Part shown: piece by piece, positions 50,956 through 60,332 of the stretch
Numbering within the stretch: the first letter of the stretch is position 1
Layout of the letters: each line of letters begins with the position of its first letter
DNA from: Streptomyces sp. NRRL B-3428
Lineage (GTDB): Bacteria; Actinomycetota; Actinomycetes; Streptomycetales; Streptomycetaceae
Direction: 5' to 3'
DNA length: 64,000 nucleotides
Assembly: GCA_000721375.1 (NCBI GenBank)
Contig: JOGW01000022.1
Coordinates: 1 to 64,000, forward strand
Translations under genes and position numbers: made by a program
The notes under the pieces: generated by a model
The model's input: the letters and a program-made list of their open reading frames with translations, nothing else
Databases searched by the model: none
What the model was told of the DNA's origin: nothing

Positions 50956-51987
50956 GTGGTCGAACGGGGCTCCCATCAGCGCATCGTCCGTCTCTGCGAG
51001 GCCGGCGGGGACGCCCGCACCCTGCGGCTGGGGCTGCTGGACGAGCTGCGTTCGGCCGTCGGCTTCGACTCGTACGCCTTCCTGCTCACCGATCCCGAGA
51101 CCGAGGTGGGCTGCGCCCCGATCGCTCAGGTTCCGAACCTCCCTGAGCTGCCACGACTGATCGGACTGAAGTACCAGACCGGGGCGAATCGCTGGACGGC
51201 GCTCGACGGTGTGGCCACGCTGAGCGGGCTCGGCGACCGCTCCCGCAGTCTGCTGTGGCGCGAGCTGCTGGACGGCTACGGCGTACGGGACGTGGCGTCG
51301 CTGGTCTTTAGGGACCGCTACGGCTGCTGGGGGTTTTTGGACCTGTGGCGTTCCACTGGTGACTTCGGCCGGGCGGAGACCGACTACCTGACCCGGATCC
51401 GCGAACCGGTGGCCGCGGCGCTGCGCCGCAGTCAGGCGGAGACCTTCGTGCAGCGGTCCGCCGGCACCCCGCGCTCGGGTCCCATGGTCCTGCTGCTTTC
51501 CCCCGATCTCGCCGTACGCGGTCAGACCCCGCAGACCCATGCGTATCTGAGCGCGCTGGTACCCCCCGTACGCGGCCGCCCGCCGGTGCCGGCGGCCGCG
51601 TACAACGTCGCGGCGCAGCTGCTCGCCGTGGAGGCGGGGGTCGACGCCCATCCGCCGCGGGCCCGGGTGCATCTGGCGGACGGGCTGTGGCTGACGCTGC
51701 GGGCGGCGCGGATCGGGGAGACGGATCCGCCGCAGGAGCGGGATATCGCCGTGACCATCGAGGAGAGTTCGCCGGCGGAGCGCCTCGACGTGTTCGCCCG
51801 GGCGTTCGCGCTGAGCGGGCGCGAGACGGAGCTGCTGGGGCAGTTGGCGCAGGGCGGGGACAACCGGACCGTCGCCGGGCGGATGTTCCTGTCGGAGTAC
51901 ACCGTGCAGGACCATCTCAAATCGATCTTTGTCAAGACCGGGGTGAACAGCCGGACGCTGCTGCTCACCCGGGCCCTCGGGTCGTAG
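50956..51987 (+). CDS. LuxR-family transcriptional regulator
   Basis: 343 residues from a GTG. The first 190 residues form a GAF-like sensor ([40 protein letters not shown]). The C-terminal LuxR helix-turn-helix is [20 protein letters not shown], then [20 protein letters not shown], then [16 protein letters not shown]. The four-helix HTH is complete. It probably controls the divergent gene at 50565-50852 through the inverted repeat between them. Ligand unknown. Confidence 0.9.
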   Translation: MVERGSHQRIVRLCEAGGDARTLRLGLLDELRSAVGFDSYAFLLTDPETEVGCAPIAQVPNLPELPRLIGLKYQTGANRWTALDGVATLSGLGDRSRSLLWRELLDGYGVRDVASLVFRDRYGCWGFLDLWRSTGDFGRAETDYLTRIREPVAAALRRSQAETFVQRSAGTPRSGPMVLLLSPDLAVRGQTPQTHAYLSALVPPVRGRPPVPAAAYNVAAQLLAVEAGVDAHPPRARVHLADGLWLTLRAARIGETDPPQERDIAVTIEESSPAERLDVFARAFALSGRETELLGQLAQGGDNRTVAGRMFLSEYTVQDHLKSIFVKTGVNSRTLLLTRALGS

Positions 51988-52147
51988 GGCTCAGCAACAG
52001 CGGGACCGCGTAGGCCCGGTTCGACGACTTCAAGCTGACGTAGCGTGAAGGGAGGTCCGTTGTGGGGGCGCGTCGTGGTGAATCGCTGTACGCGCAGGGG
52101 GACAAGGGCTGTTCTCGGTGAATCCGGGCGGTGGTTGGGTAGGCGGC

Positions 52148-52684
52148 TCAGAGGTTCTCGGACGTCGTCAGCGCCTCGGTGATCAGCCGGGTGGCGAACT
52201 CGTGGTCGCCGGTCATCCGGTTGATCTGCTCCGCGGCCAGGACTGCGGTGGCTTCGAGCGGGTTGATCTCGGCATCGGTCCAGGCGCCGTACTGCGCGCG
52301 CCACAGGTTGGGGCTCAGTTCCGTGGCAGCGGCGACGAGGAGTCCGGCCATGGTCGGGATGACCTCGGGTGGGAACGTCTTGGGCATCATGCGCATCGTG
52401 GAGACCAGGGCGGCGACCGAGTATTCGATGACGTCTTCGTCGTGGTCTTCGCAGGCCTGGCGCAGCCACTGCAGGTACATGTAGATGAGCGTGCACATGC
52501 CGTCGAGGAGCGCTGTCACCTCCGCCGGGCCGAGCGAGGCGGCGTACTGCTCGATCAACTGCTGCTGTTCGGGATCCGATCCACGCTGGCTGGAGTGCAG
52601 GGCTTTGATCCGCGAATCAACGATCATGAGGGCTGCGCCGACGTCGCCGACAGGCGCATCCGCGGGGTCACAGGGCGAGGGCAT
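52148..52684 (-). CDS. Hypothetical helical protein
   Basis: 178 residues from an ATG with GAGGAG upstream. All-helical sequence: EQYAASLGPAEVTALLDGMC, then IEYSVAALVSTMRMMPKTFP, then NPLEATAVLAAEQINRMTGD. No membrane segment or known motif. The same frame stays open for about 90 codons before the ATG without any usual start codon. This may be an upstream relic, but the binding site supports 52684. Family not recognised. Confidence 0.6.
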   Translation of the reverse strand: MPSPCDPADAPVGDVGAALMIVDSRIKALHSSQRGSDPEQQQLIEQYAASLGPAEVTALLDGMCTLIYMYLQWLRQACEDHDEDVIEYSVAALVSTMRMMPKTFPPEVIPTMAGLLVAAATELSPNLWRAQYGAWTDAEINPLEATAVLAAEQINRMTGDHEFATRLITEALTTSENL

Positions 52685-53070
52685 CGGCGTCTCCTCATTC
52701 TCGTACGGGCGGCCACGGCGTCCTGGGCGCGTGGCGTACGCGGCACGGCCGGACAGTACCCACTGCGTCTGGTGCCACGCAGCGTCGGGTCCGAACGCCG
52801 AGCAGGGCGTGTACGCGAGGCCCCGGTGTACGACGCGGTCGGTGGGTCTGTTGGTGATCGCGTACTTGAGGTCGGTGCCCGCTGCGACGAAGGGCTGGCG
52901 GGTCCGGCGGCAGTATCGGCTTGACGATGGTTGGGTTCACGGATGGTCGGGCCGCCGGACCTGTGTGCTCGACTGCCCCGACCGGACGCATCCGGTCGGG
53001 GCAGTCGGAGGGGAATCAGCATCGAGGCGTCACCGTTCGTACCGCTCACCCTCCTGTGCTCTTTCGGGCA
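52685..53070. other. Intergenic region with terminator
   Basis: About 385 bases. The right part holds the strong hairpin at 52971-53006. The left part reads openly on the minus strand in the frame of the downstream hypothetical gene (for example RQPFVAAGTDLKYAITNRP) but has no start codon. Confidence 0.4.
52971..53006. terminator. Strong hairpin terminator
   Basis: Perfect 16-bp stem (gactgccccgaccgga / tccggtcggggcagtc) with a 4-base loop, about 65 bases past the stop of the minus-strand beta-propeller gene. Confidence 0.88.
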
Positions 53071-54525
53071 TCAGGGGCAGCTCACCAGGACGATGGAGAT
53101 GACGTTGCAGGTGACGGAGGCCGTGTCGTTGGCGGGTTGGGGGTCGGTGGGGGTCGAGGAGGTGCGCTCGCCGATGACCGTCACCGGCCCGAGCTGCAGC
53201 AGGTGCAGAGGGACCCTGAAGGTCTTGTTGACGCTCGCGCCGTCGGCAATGGCTGCGTAGGTGCACGTCACGGTGGCGCCGGCGGCGGTGCATCCGGCGG
53301 AGAGGTTGGTCGCCTTGGCACCCGGCGGGAGCTTCGCGGTGAGCGTGGCCGAACCGGCGGCCTGGGGCCCGGTGTTGCGGGCGCTGAGGGTGTAGGACAG
53401 GAACGGCACCAGGAGACCGACCTGCGGTCGTGCGGTGAGGTCGACGTCGATGTCGGCGTGCGCCGGCGGCGGTGCGGCGGCGAAGGCCAGGCCGTAAGGT
53501 CCGGCAAACCCGGCGATGGTGGCCGTGACGCCGTTCGTGGCGGTGTCGATCACGGAGACGGTGCCGGCATTGAGGTTGGTCGCGTAGACGGCCGAACCCG
53601 ATGGGGAAGCCTCGACCCGGACCGGACCGTCACCTACGGGGACCGTCGCCGTCACCGTATTGGTCGCCGTATCGAGCACCTTCACGACATTGGTGCCGCG
53701 GTCGGCCACGTACGCCCGCGAGCCCGACGTGTCGAACGCGATGCTGTGCGGGGCGCCGCCCACGGCGATCGTGGAACTGACCACGTTCGCCGCTGTGTCG
53801 ATCACCGACACGGTGGAGCCTGCGCTGTTCGAGACGTAGGCGAATGCCCCGGACGGGCTGACCGCCACACCGGCCGGTGAGGCTCCCACGGCGATGGTGG
53901 CGCTGACGGTGTTCGACGCCGTGTCGATCACCGACACGGTGGCCTCGTTGCTGTTGGTCACGTAAGCGGTGCCCGACGCGGTGATGGCCACGTCGTTGGG
54001 GGAGTTGCCCACCGGGATGGTGGCGCTCACCGCTTGCGTCGCGGTGTCGATCACCGAGACCGTGGTGGCGCCGCTGTTCGCGATGTAGGCGCGGTCTCCC
54101 GATGGGGTGAAGGCAAGGTTGAGCGGATTGCTGCCGACGGGGATCGTCGCCACGACCGTGTCGGTGGATGTGTCGACGGCTGAGACGGTGCCCTCGTCGA
54201 AGTTGGTCACGTAGGCCAGGGCGCCCGCCGGATCGACTGCCACCCCGACCGGGCTGTTGCCGACGGTGATGGTGCCGGTGACGGTGTTCGTGCTCGTGTC
54301 GACCACGGACAGGGCGTCACTGAAGAAGTTGGCCACATACGCCGACGGACCGGTCGCCGCCTGTGCGGACCCAGGAAGGGCTGCCACGCCCGTGAGCGCC
54401 AAGGCCCCGCCGACAACCAGGGACATCAGCCGCCGACCCGAGCGGGCCGAAGCGGGCGCACCTGGCGTGGCGCGTCCCGCGCCCTCGGATAACCGCCTGA
54501 ACGGTCTGGAAAGTGCACGAATCAA
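53071..54525 (-). CDS. Secreted YVTN beta-propeller protein with C-terminal DUF11-like domain
   Basis: 484 residues from a TTG with GGGGGAAG upstream. Signal peptide to about residue 57 (VGGALALTGVAALPGSAQA). Eight or so YVTN repeats follow (AYVTNFDEGTVSAVDTSTDT, AYVTNSNEATVSVIDTASNT and similar), each about 42 residues, which fold into a beta propeller. From about residue 355 a DUF11-like domain (DIDVDLTARPQVGLLVPFLS, YTLSARNTGPQAAGSATLTA) with two cysteine pairs closes the protein. It is an extracellular binding or surface-layer-like protein. Its repeats are also recognisable in the DNA. Confidence 0.88.
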   Translation of the reverse strand: MIRALSRPFRRLSEGAGRATPGAPASARSGRRLMSLVVGGALALTGVAALPGSAQAATGPSAYVANFFSDALSVVDTSTNTVTGTITVGNSPVGVAVDPAGALAYVTNFDEGTVSAVDTSTDTVVATIPVGSNPLNLAFTPSGDRAYIANSGATTVSVIDTATQAVSATIPVGNSPNDVAITASGTAYVTNSNEATVSVIDTASNTVSATIAVGASPAGVAVSPSGAFAYVSNSAGSTVSVIDTAANVVSSTIAVGGAPHSIAFDTSGSRAYVADRGTNVVKVLDTATNTVTATVPVGDGPVRVEASPSGSAVYATNLNAGTVSVIDTATNGVTATIAGFAGPYGLAFAAAPPPAHADIDVDLTARPQVGLLVPFLSYTLSARNTGPQAAGSATLTAKLPPGAKATNLSAGCTAAGATVTCTYAAIADGASVNKTFRVPLHLLQLGPVTVIGERTSSTPTDPQPANDTASVTCNVISIVLVSCP

Positions 54526-55024
54526 AGAACTTCCCCCTTCAGCGAATCCGCCCGCCGCCGGTGGACCCGAAAGGCCCCAGGGACCGACGACGTGCAGTCT
54601 GCCTTTCTGCTGCCGGGGTCACCTGAACCCGGAGCCGCAGGGCATAGCTGTGTTGCGCACCACGCCGCCAGTGCCCACCCCGCCAAACTCCGCGCCATCC
54701 CTGCGACACCGGCTCAGCCGGCATCACCGCAGCGCGGCAGCACCATTGCTCACGGCGATACCACCGGAATCATCCCGCCCTGGCAGCCCAGTTAGGGGCA
54801 AATCTTCACCACTGTCCGAATACGGCCAACAGCTGACCATCCGTCACCTTGACACGGCCCGCAGCAGCGTGACCTCGTCCACTTGGACCCCGAGCTCGAT
54901 GATGCCCTGGCGTTGGAGAGGAGCGTCACCTGTTCGACCCGTACGTTCCATGATCGGTTGAGATAGGGCTTCTCACTCCGACGGGCCTTACGCGTGGTGG
55001 GCCGTCGCCGAAGCAGGTGCACTC
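54526..55024. other. Intergenic region with two weak peptide frames
   Basis: About 500 bases between the radical SAM operon's last gene and the beta-propeller gene. Two overlapping minus-strand frames exist. One runs 54844-54951 (35 codons, ending LGVQVDEVTLLRAVSR) and has GC-biased third positions in its second half. The other, 54792-55028, begins with a TTG overlapping the upstream stop as TTGA and ends in a Cys-containing tail (CCGPCQGDGWSAVGRI). Neither has a clear binding site. They are only candidates for a peptide substrate of the operon. Confidence 0.3.
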
Positions 55025-57229
55025 TCAAGTCGCTGCGATAGTCACGCAGTTGAGCCGGACCTCTGTCGATGACGAGGCGATGGCGGCGAGCAGCTCCTTC
55101 GAGTGGTCGTCGGCTACTTCTCCGAAGACTGTGTAGTGCCCGTTCAGGTGGGGCGCCGGGGCGAGGGTGATGAAGAACTGGGAGCCGGTGCTGTCCCGGC
55201 CGAGGTTCGCCATGGCGAGTTGGAAGGGCCGGTCGAAATTGCGGTCCGGATGAATCTCGTCGGGTATGCGGTATCCGGCGCTGCCGTGTCCGGTGCCCAG
55301 CCGGTCGCCGCCTTGGACGACGAATCCCGGCACCCGGCGGTGGAAGACCGTGCCGTCGTAGAAGCCTCCCTCTCCGGGGGTTCCCGTGACGGGGTCGGTC
55401 CAGGTGCGGGTTCCGGTCGCCAGGGTGGCGAAGTTGTCGGCGGTGTAGGGGGTTTCGTCCGGGTGCAGTGCGAGGTGGATGTCGCCGTGTGTGGTGTGCA
55501 GGACCGCGGCAAGGGTGCGGTAGGTGTTCAAGGAGGTGGGGGAGGGGCGGCGGGCAGGCATCTGCCTTACCCGTACGGGGGAGGTGAGGAGGGGGTCGTG
55601 CTGTGGGTGGAACGCGCCCCGGTCGCTGCGGTCACCGCATCCGATGGAGCCTGGTGCGCTGCCGGTCAGGGTCCATCCCGGTGAATCCGTACGCACTGCG
55701 GCCGGTTCGACCGGGCGGGGTCCGAGCCAGAGCGGATGTCCCTGTGTCGTGTTGAGGTCGTGTGCCTGCCACAGTTCGCGGACTTCGGCCGAGGCGTGTA
55801 TCAGCAGCGTGTCGAGGTCGGTTGCCGCTTGGGCGTCGAGGACCTCACGCGTGGTGGTGGTGTCGTGGTATTTGTCGAAGAGCGAGCCGTTGTTGTGTTC
55901 CAGGGTGAAGCACTGGTCCACGAAAACCCGGTCGGGGAGCTCGTGTTGGACGTAGCGGCGCATCATCGCGGCCACCGGGGCCCAGGCCTCTCCGCCGAAT
56001 TCGATGCCCGGGCCGGCGAATGCTTCGGTGGCGAGGTGCAGCGCCTGGCCGTGGCCCCGCGTGCGACGGATCTGCTGCCAGGTGGCGCGGCTGTCGCCCT
56101 GGTTGATCTCCGTGATGAAGTCGGCCAGTTCCTGGGGGTAGTGGTGGGTCCTGGCTCGCTCGTAGTGTCCGAGCTCGTTGCCGATCACATTGTCGAGGTG
56201 TCCGGCGAGGTCGGCGGACAGATGGGGCAGCCAGCGGTACAACCGGGCTCTGGCGGTGGGGTCGCCCGCAGCGGTCAGCCATTCCAGGAGGTAGAAGTCC
56301 GCGGCGAGTGAGGACGGGTCGACGGAGTCGACGAACCAGCGCGGGCTGTGGGTGGCCAGTTCCGCAGCGATCAGGTCCAAGGCCTCGGCGCGGTCGAGGT
56401 CACCGTCGAGGTAGCGGGGCCAGTGGTGTTCGGCCACCGAGTACAGCCGTGCGTAGCGCCATTTGGTGCCCAGTACGTCGGCGCAGGGGCGGTGGGCGGC
56501 GTCCTGTGTACGCACCAGGTGGCCGGCGGTCAGTTCCACAAGGATCTTGGTGAGGATGACGCGCAGCCGACGCTGGTAGGGGGAGCTGCCGGGCATACGG
56601 CGCACCAGTTCGCTGGACAGATGGCTCTTGGGGAGGGCGCCGGACTTGAGCTGCGCCCAGCCCAGCATGGTGAGGACAGCGTCAGCGAGTGTCGATCCGC
56701 GAAAGCGGCGGCAGTCGACGTACACGCCTTCGATGCGGCCTGCGGTGATGAGGAAGCCGGTGGCAGGCGGTGCGGGGGCGAGCGGCACGAGGTGCAGGTC
56801 CAGCGTCCGATCGGTCTCGGTGGTGCCCAGCGCCGCGCAGAGCGGAGCGAGGTAATCCTCGGGTGCGAGACGCTCGTTGATCTCCGTGGCCGCCTGCTTG
56901 CGGAGGTCCTCGAACGCGGGGAGTGCCTCGGCGAGGGCCGGTGCGGCGGCGGTCAGTGCGGTGCTGACGAGGTGCGCTCCGGGGCGAAGTCGTTCGTCGT
57001 CGACGAGGCGGGTGACGTCGTGCGGCGTGGGGGCGGCGGCCAGGAACGCGGGAAGCCCGGAGCCGACGGTCTTGGCCCAGGAGCGCAGTCCTTCGCGGAA
57101 CAGGTCGCTCTGCGCGGTGACCGGCCGGGGCAGGAAGTTGAGTTCCCAGGAGCCGGTGCGCCCGGTCAGTTCGCGATGCAGGGCCAGTGCGAGGTCCAGG
57201 GTGGTGCTGCGATGGTGACGGAATTTCAT
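55025..57229 (-). CDS. Unknown N-terminal domain fused to a cyclophilin-type peptidyl-prolyl isomerase
   Basis: 734 residues; the ATG at 57229 overlaps the upstream stop as ATGA. Residues 1-about 560 form a domain I do not recognise, alpha-rich, with conserved-looking segments such as GSWELNFLPRP, VYVDCRRFRGS, NVIGNELGHYERAR and FTLEHNNGSLFDKYH. Residues about 572-734 are a cyclophilin: FHRRVPGFVVQGGD (Arg631, Phe636, Gln639), GSQFFITLAPAPHLNGHYTV (Gln684, Phe686). The cyclosporin-contact tryptophan position is histidine (His694). Cyclophilins isomerise prolyl bonds; fusion to a large unknown domain in a modification operon suggests it handles or folds the pathway's peptide or enzyme. It is the last gene of the operon. 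Confidence 0.8.
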   Translation of the reverse strand: MKFRHHRSTTLDLALALHRELTGRTGSWELNFLPRPVTAQSDLFREGLRSWAKTVGSGLPAFLAAAPTPHDVTRLVDDERLRPGAHLVSTALTAAAPALAEALPAFEDLRKQAATEINERLAPEDYLAPLCAALGTTETDRTLDLHLVPLAPAPPATGFLITAGRIEGVYVDCRRFRGSTLADAVLTMLGWAQLKSGALPKSHLSSELVRRMPGSSPYQRRLRVILTKILVELTAGHLVRTQDAAHRPCADVLGTKWRYARLYSVAEHHWPRYLDGDLDRAEALDLIAAELATHSPRWFVDSVDPSSLAADFYLLEWLTAAGDPTARARLYRWLPHLSADLAGHLDNVIGNELGHYERARTHHYPQELADFITEINQGDSRATWQQIRRTRGHGQALHLATEAFAGPGIEFGGEAWAPVAAMMRRYVQHELPDRVFVDQCFTLEHNNGSLFDKYHDTTTTREVLDAQAATDLDTLLIHASAEVRELWQAHDLNTTQGHPLWLGPRPVEPAAVRTDSPGWTLTGSAPGSIGCGDRSDRGAFHPQHDPLLTSPVRVRQMPARRPSPTSLNTYRTLAAVLHTTHGDIHLALHPDETPYTADNFATLATGTRTWTDPVTGTPGEGGFYDGTVFHRRVPGFVVQGGDRLGTGHGSAGYRIPDEIHPDRNFDRPFQLAMANLGRDSTGSQFFITLAPAPHLNGHYTVFGEVADDHSKELLAAIASSSTEVRLNCVTIAAT

Positions 57230-58320
57230 GGGGATTCCCGTGGTGTGCCCGGTTCGGTGAGCAGTCCTGCTCGCTGCAACTCGGTCGTGATGGCCCTGCA
57301 CCGCTGTTCGGTGAGTTGGGCGTAGGCGGGTGATTGTTGCGCCAGGCGCAGCGCGTTGGCGGTGACGGTCTGTGTGGAGTGCCCGTTGCTCAGGCCCCAG
57401 ATCAGTGCCGCGTCGGGCGGTAGCCGAAAGTGCCGGCCGGCGGGCTCGACCAGGGTCACCATGTCGGCGTAGGCGCGCGGGAAGAACGTGGGGGACCGGT
57501 GCAGGGGAGCGGTCCCGGCCTGCCAGGCAGGCCAGTGCGAGAGGGCTATGTCGTGCCAGCCGAGGGTGGCCGTGGCGATCAGGCAGCTTTGGGTGAAGGA
57601 GGTCAGTGCGGTCAGGCCGGCCTGTGGATCGTCGGCCAGGGGGTCGACTCGCAGCAGCCGTCGGAACTCGGCGAGGGGAAACCCGTCGGGGCCGCTGCGG
57701 GCGAGCTGGCGCCACACCCATTTCTCGCCGAAGTAGAGGTCTCCGCCTGCTGCGGCGAGGGCTTTTCCGGCGCACAGCAGGGCGCGTTGGCCGGCAAGCG
57801 CGGCCGGGTCCAGGTCATCGGGGTGGTCGGACTGGCGCAGTCCCAGACAGTCTTCCGCGGCGAAGAACGCGGCGAGGATCCAGTGGTTCATGACGAGGCG
57901 GGACAGGCACAGCGGTTGCTCTGCGAGTTGTGTGCGCAGGGCGGTGAGCGCGCCCGAGTCGGTGACGATGTCCCCCGTGAGCAGGCGTACGGCCAGCGCG
58001 ATGTCGTGCTGCGACAGCAGCGGCCCGGGATGGTCGGAGCGCAGGGGCGTGTCGAGCACCCGCTCGACGAGGGATTCGAGGGTGTCCAGGCGTAGATGCT
58101 GTACGTCGACGCGGACGGTGTCGGCGAACATCTGCCGGCGTTGCTCTCCCGACGGGGAGCCGATCAGGTAGACGTCGATGTCGCTGGTGGCGCTGCCCAG
58201 GCCGACCACCGAGCTTCCGGCGACGAACGAGGCGGACGCGTGGGTGGTCGAGGCCAGGCGGGAGGCGATGCTCCTGCCCAGGTGCGCCCGGTCCGGGGCC
58301 GTGTGTGCTGCTGCTGTCAT
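57226..58320 (-). CDS. Nucleotidyltransferase-fold protein, possible PqqD-like C-terminus
   Basis: 364 residues from an ATG with AAAGGAGG. The polymerase-beta-type nucleotidyltransferase motif is FVAGSSVVGLGSATSDIDVY: GS at 35-36 and the metal-binding pair Asp47 and Asp49. Such domains transfer a nucleotide from NTP to a small molecule, protein or RNA. A helical middle (LSRLVMNHWILAAFFAAEDC) follows. The last 60 residues (LPPDAALIWGLSNGHSTQTV; CRAITTELQRAGLLTE) resemble a PqqD-like winged helix, the fold that recognises RiPP leader peptides. The first assignment is fair; the second is tentative. It lies 37 bases after the radical SAM gene and overlaps the cyclophilin gene by four bases. Confidence 0.72.
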   Translation of the reverse strand: MTAAAHTAPDRAHLGRSIASRLASTTHASASFVAGSSVVGLGSATSDIDVYLIGSPSGEQRRQMFADTVRVDVQHLRLDTLESLVERVLDTPLRSDHPGPLLSQHDIALAVRLLTGDIVTDSGALTALRTQLAEQPLCLSRLVMNHWILAAFFAAEDCLGLRQSDHPDDLDPAALAGQRALLCAGKALAAAGGDLYFGEKWVWRQLARSGPDGFPLAEFRRLLRVDPLADDPQAGLTALTSFTQSCLIATATLGWHDIALSHWPAWQAGTAPLHRSPTFFPRAYADMVTLVEPAGRHFRLPPDAALIWGLSNGHSTQTVTANALRLAQQSPAYAQLTEQRCRAITTELQRAGLLTEPGTPRESP

Positions 58321-58357
58321 GTGCTGGTGCCTCCTTTCTCGGCGTGGGCGGTGACGG

Positions 58358-60301
58358 CTACCAGCCGGGGTTTTCCGGCAGGGAGAGTCCGAGGTACTTG
58401 CCGTCGTCGGACACCATCACGCCTGCGCGACAGCACTGTTCGAGGAAGGCGGTCGTCTCGGCCTCGGAGACGGACAGGTCCAGTGCGGCCAGTTGGCGGG
58501 CGATCGCTCCTGCTGTGCGGGGGGCGTCGGCGCACGCCTCGTAGGCCTGCGCCTTCCAGCCCTCGAGGACGGCCCGCTTGGGCTCGTCGGTCCTGCGGTC
58601 GATCAGCGTCAGCTTCCCGGGCAGCCGCTGGTGAACGAGGCTGGGTCTGGCCTCGGCGAAGCGGCTCTGCCAGATGGCGACGGCGTCGTTGAGGGCGGCG
58701 ACCTTCTCGTGGGAGACGGTGTTGGACGCCTCGTAGTCGAAGAAGTACGCGATCTTCGCCAGGTCCATCGAGGCCGGGTAGACGTGGTGGTAGCTGGCGC
58801 GGGGCCGGATCTTGTCGATGGGGAAGGAGGGGTCAGTGAAGTAGGGGCTGAAGCGTTCCAGCCAGATCCTTCCGCAGCCGCCGGGTGGCTGCAGATGGTG
58901 CAGCAGCGGCAGCAGGCGCAGTTGCTCGGCGTAGTCCTCCTCGGTCTCCCCGGGGAATCCCGCCAGGATGTTCCAGGCCACGTCGATGCCGTAGTAGGCG
59001 GCCCATTTCAGCAGCCGGATGTTGATGAGCTTGCTGGCGCCCTTGCGCATCAGCTGGAGCACATGGGTGCTGAGGCTCTCGATGCCGGGCTGGATGCGCA
59101 GGATCCCGGCGCTTTTGAGGGTCGCGAGCTGTTCGCGGGTGAGGTTGGCCTTGACCTCGAAGAAGAGGTTGACGTCCCAGTGTTGTTCGGCCAGCTTCGC
59201 GCACAGGGACGAGAAGTAGCCCATGTCGAGGATGTTGTCGACTGTGTCGATGTGCACCGACGGGTAGTCGCGCAACAGGTCGCTGAGTTCGGTGAACGCG
59301 CGCTCCCCGGACTTGGACCGGTACGCCATGCCGAGGGCGTTGAGGCCGCAGAAGGTGCAGTGGTGTTTCTGGCCCCACCAGCATCCGCGAGAGAACTCCA
59401 CCGGCAGCCGTACCGGGGTACGGCCCAGCAGCCGGGTGCGGTCGAAGCGGTCCAGCCAGGTGAAGTAGTCCCGATAGTCGGGGGTGGGCAGTTCGTCGAG
59501 GTGCTGCGGCCGCTGCGCGTCGGCGTTCACCGCCGGGAGTGTCGGAGCCGTCTCGGCCTTCGAGGCATGCTGCAGGACGCCGGGTACCGGAGCGTTTGTG
59601 CCGTCGGCGATGTTCTTGAGCAGTGCGGGGAAGGCGAGGTCGCCCTCACCGGTCACCACGTGGTCGAGCCAGGGCAGCGTCCTGGCGTACTCGGCACCCA
59701 TCTCACCGTCGAAGTTGGCACCCCCGTAGACCAGGGTGACGCCGGGGTGGACTTCCTTGATCTTCTTGCCCATGGCGAGCGATGCCGTGTTCTGCAGGAA
59801 GGTGGAGGTGAAGCCGATGACGTCGTATGCGGCCCACTCCGGCCGGGCGGCGCATTCGGCGATCCACTGCGGCAGCTGCTCGCGGCGCAGTCGAACGAGG
59901 TCTTCGAGGCCTTTGCCGGTGAGTTCGTCCCAGATGGACTTCACCTCCGGGTATGCGGCGAAGTAGTCGTCGTCCGGGGCCACTTCGCCGAACGCCGCAT
60001 AGGAGAACAGCCACTCGCCCATCAGGTGGAGCCGTTCCGAGGCGATGTTGGCGATGGTGTCGTAGGCCGCGCTGCCGAAGAAGGAGGCGAACTCGATGTT
60101 GAGGTAGTGGCTGTCGCACTCGTGCCCTGCCTCGCGGGTGATCGACTGCAACAGTCCGCACTGGATGGACGGCGCGTGGATACGCGCCCAGGGCATGTTC
60201 ACCAGGGCGACGCGCAGCGATCTGCTGGGCGGTGTGGCGGACGCGGCGAGGTCATGGTCCGCCTCGGTCCGCACGGCCAGCGGCAGGCGGATGATGCTCA
60301 T
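58358..60301 (-). CDS. Cobalamin-dependent radical SAM enzyme, RiPP maturation C-methyltransferase type
   Basis: 647 residues from an ATG with GAGGGG. The N-terminal 230 residues form a B12-binding-like Rossmann domain (RVALVNMPWARIHAPSIQCG, VIGFTSTFLQNTASLAMGKK, VVTGEGDLAFP). The radical SAM cluster is C307-x7-C315-x2-C318 in SRGCWWGQKHHCTFCGLN, the signature of the RiPP maturation radical SAM C-methyltransferase family (rSAM_ocin_1). TIM-barrel features follow (VHIDTVDNILDMGYF, AWNILAGFPGETEEDYAEQL). Family members place methyl groups on unreactive carbons of ribosomal peptides. The last 100 residues (ALEGWKAQ-type end; ASSIGN only as C-terminal helical domain) are alpha-helical. No precursor gene is adjacent. 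Confidence 0.9.
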   Translation of the reverse strand: MSIIRLPLAVRTEADHDLAASATPPSRSLRVALVNMPWARIHAPSIQCGLLQSITREAGHECDSHYLNIEFASFFGSAAYDTIANIASERLHLMGEWLFSYAAFGEVAPDDDYFAAYPEVKSIWDELTGKGLEDLVRLRREQLPQWIAECAARPEWAAYDVIGFTSTFLQNTASLAMGKKIKEVHPGVTLVYGGANFDGEMGAEYARTLPWLDHVVTGEGDLAFPALLKNIADGTNAPVPGVLQHASKAETAPTLPAVNADAQRPQHLDELPTPDYRDYFTWLDRFDRTRLLGRTPVRLPVEFSRGCWWGQKHHCTFCGLNALGMAYRSKSGERAFTELSDLLRDYPSVHIDTVDNILDMGYFSSLCAKLAEQHWDVNLFFEVKANLTREQLATLKSAGILRIQPGIESLSTHVLQLMRKGASKLINIRLLKWAAYYGIDVAWNILAGFPGETEEDYAEQLRLLPLLHHLQPPGGCGRIWLERFSPYFTDPSFPIDKIRPRASYHHVYPASMDLAKIAYFFDYEASNTVSHEKVAALNDAVAIWQSRFAEARPSLVHQRLPGKLTLIDRRTDEPKRAVLEGWKAQAYEACADAPRTAGAIARQLAALDLSVSEAETTAFLEQCCRAGVMVSDDGKYLGLSLPENPGW

Positions 60302-60332
60302 CGGATTCCCCTCGGGTGTGGGTGCAAATGGA

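Noticed and set aside
53500..54320. Repeated DNA segments that could suggest a CRISPR or tandem array
   Set aside because: They encode YVTN propeller repeats of about 42 residues, are imperfect, and have no spacers. No CRISPR array or cas gene is seen in the window.
55025..57775. 916-residue version of the cyclophilin fusion protein
   Set aside because: The first 182 codons overlap the NTase gene and read Arg/Pro-rich; the ATG at 57229, overlapping the upstream stop, is the sensible start.
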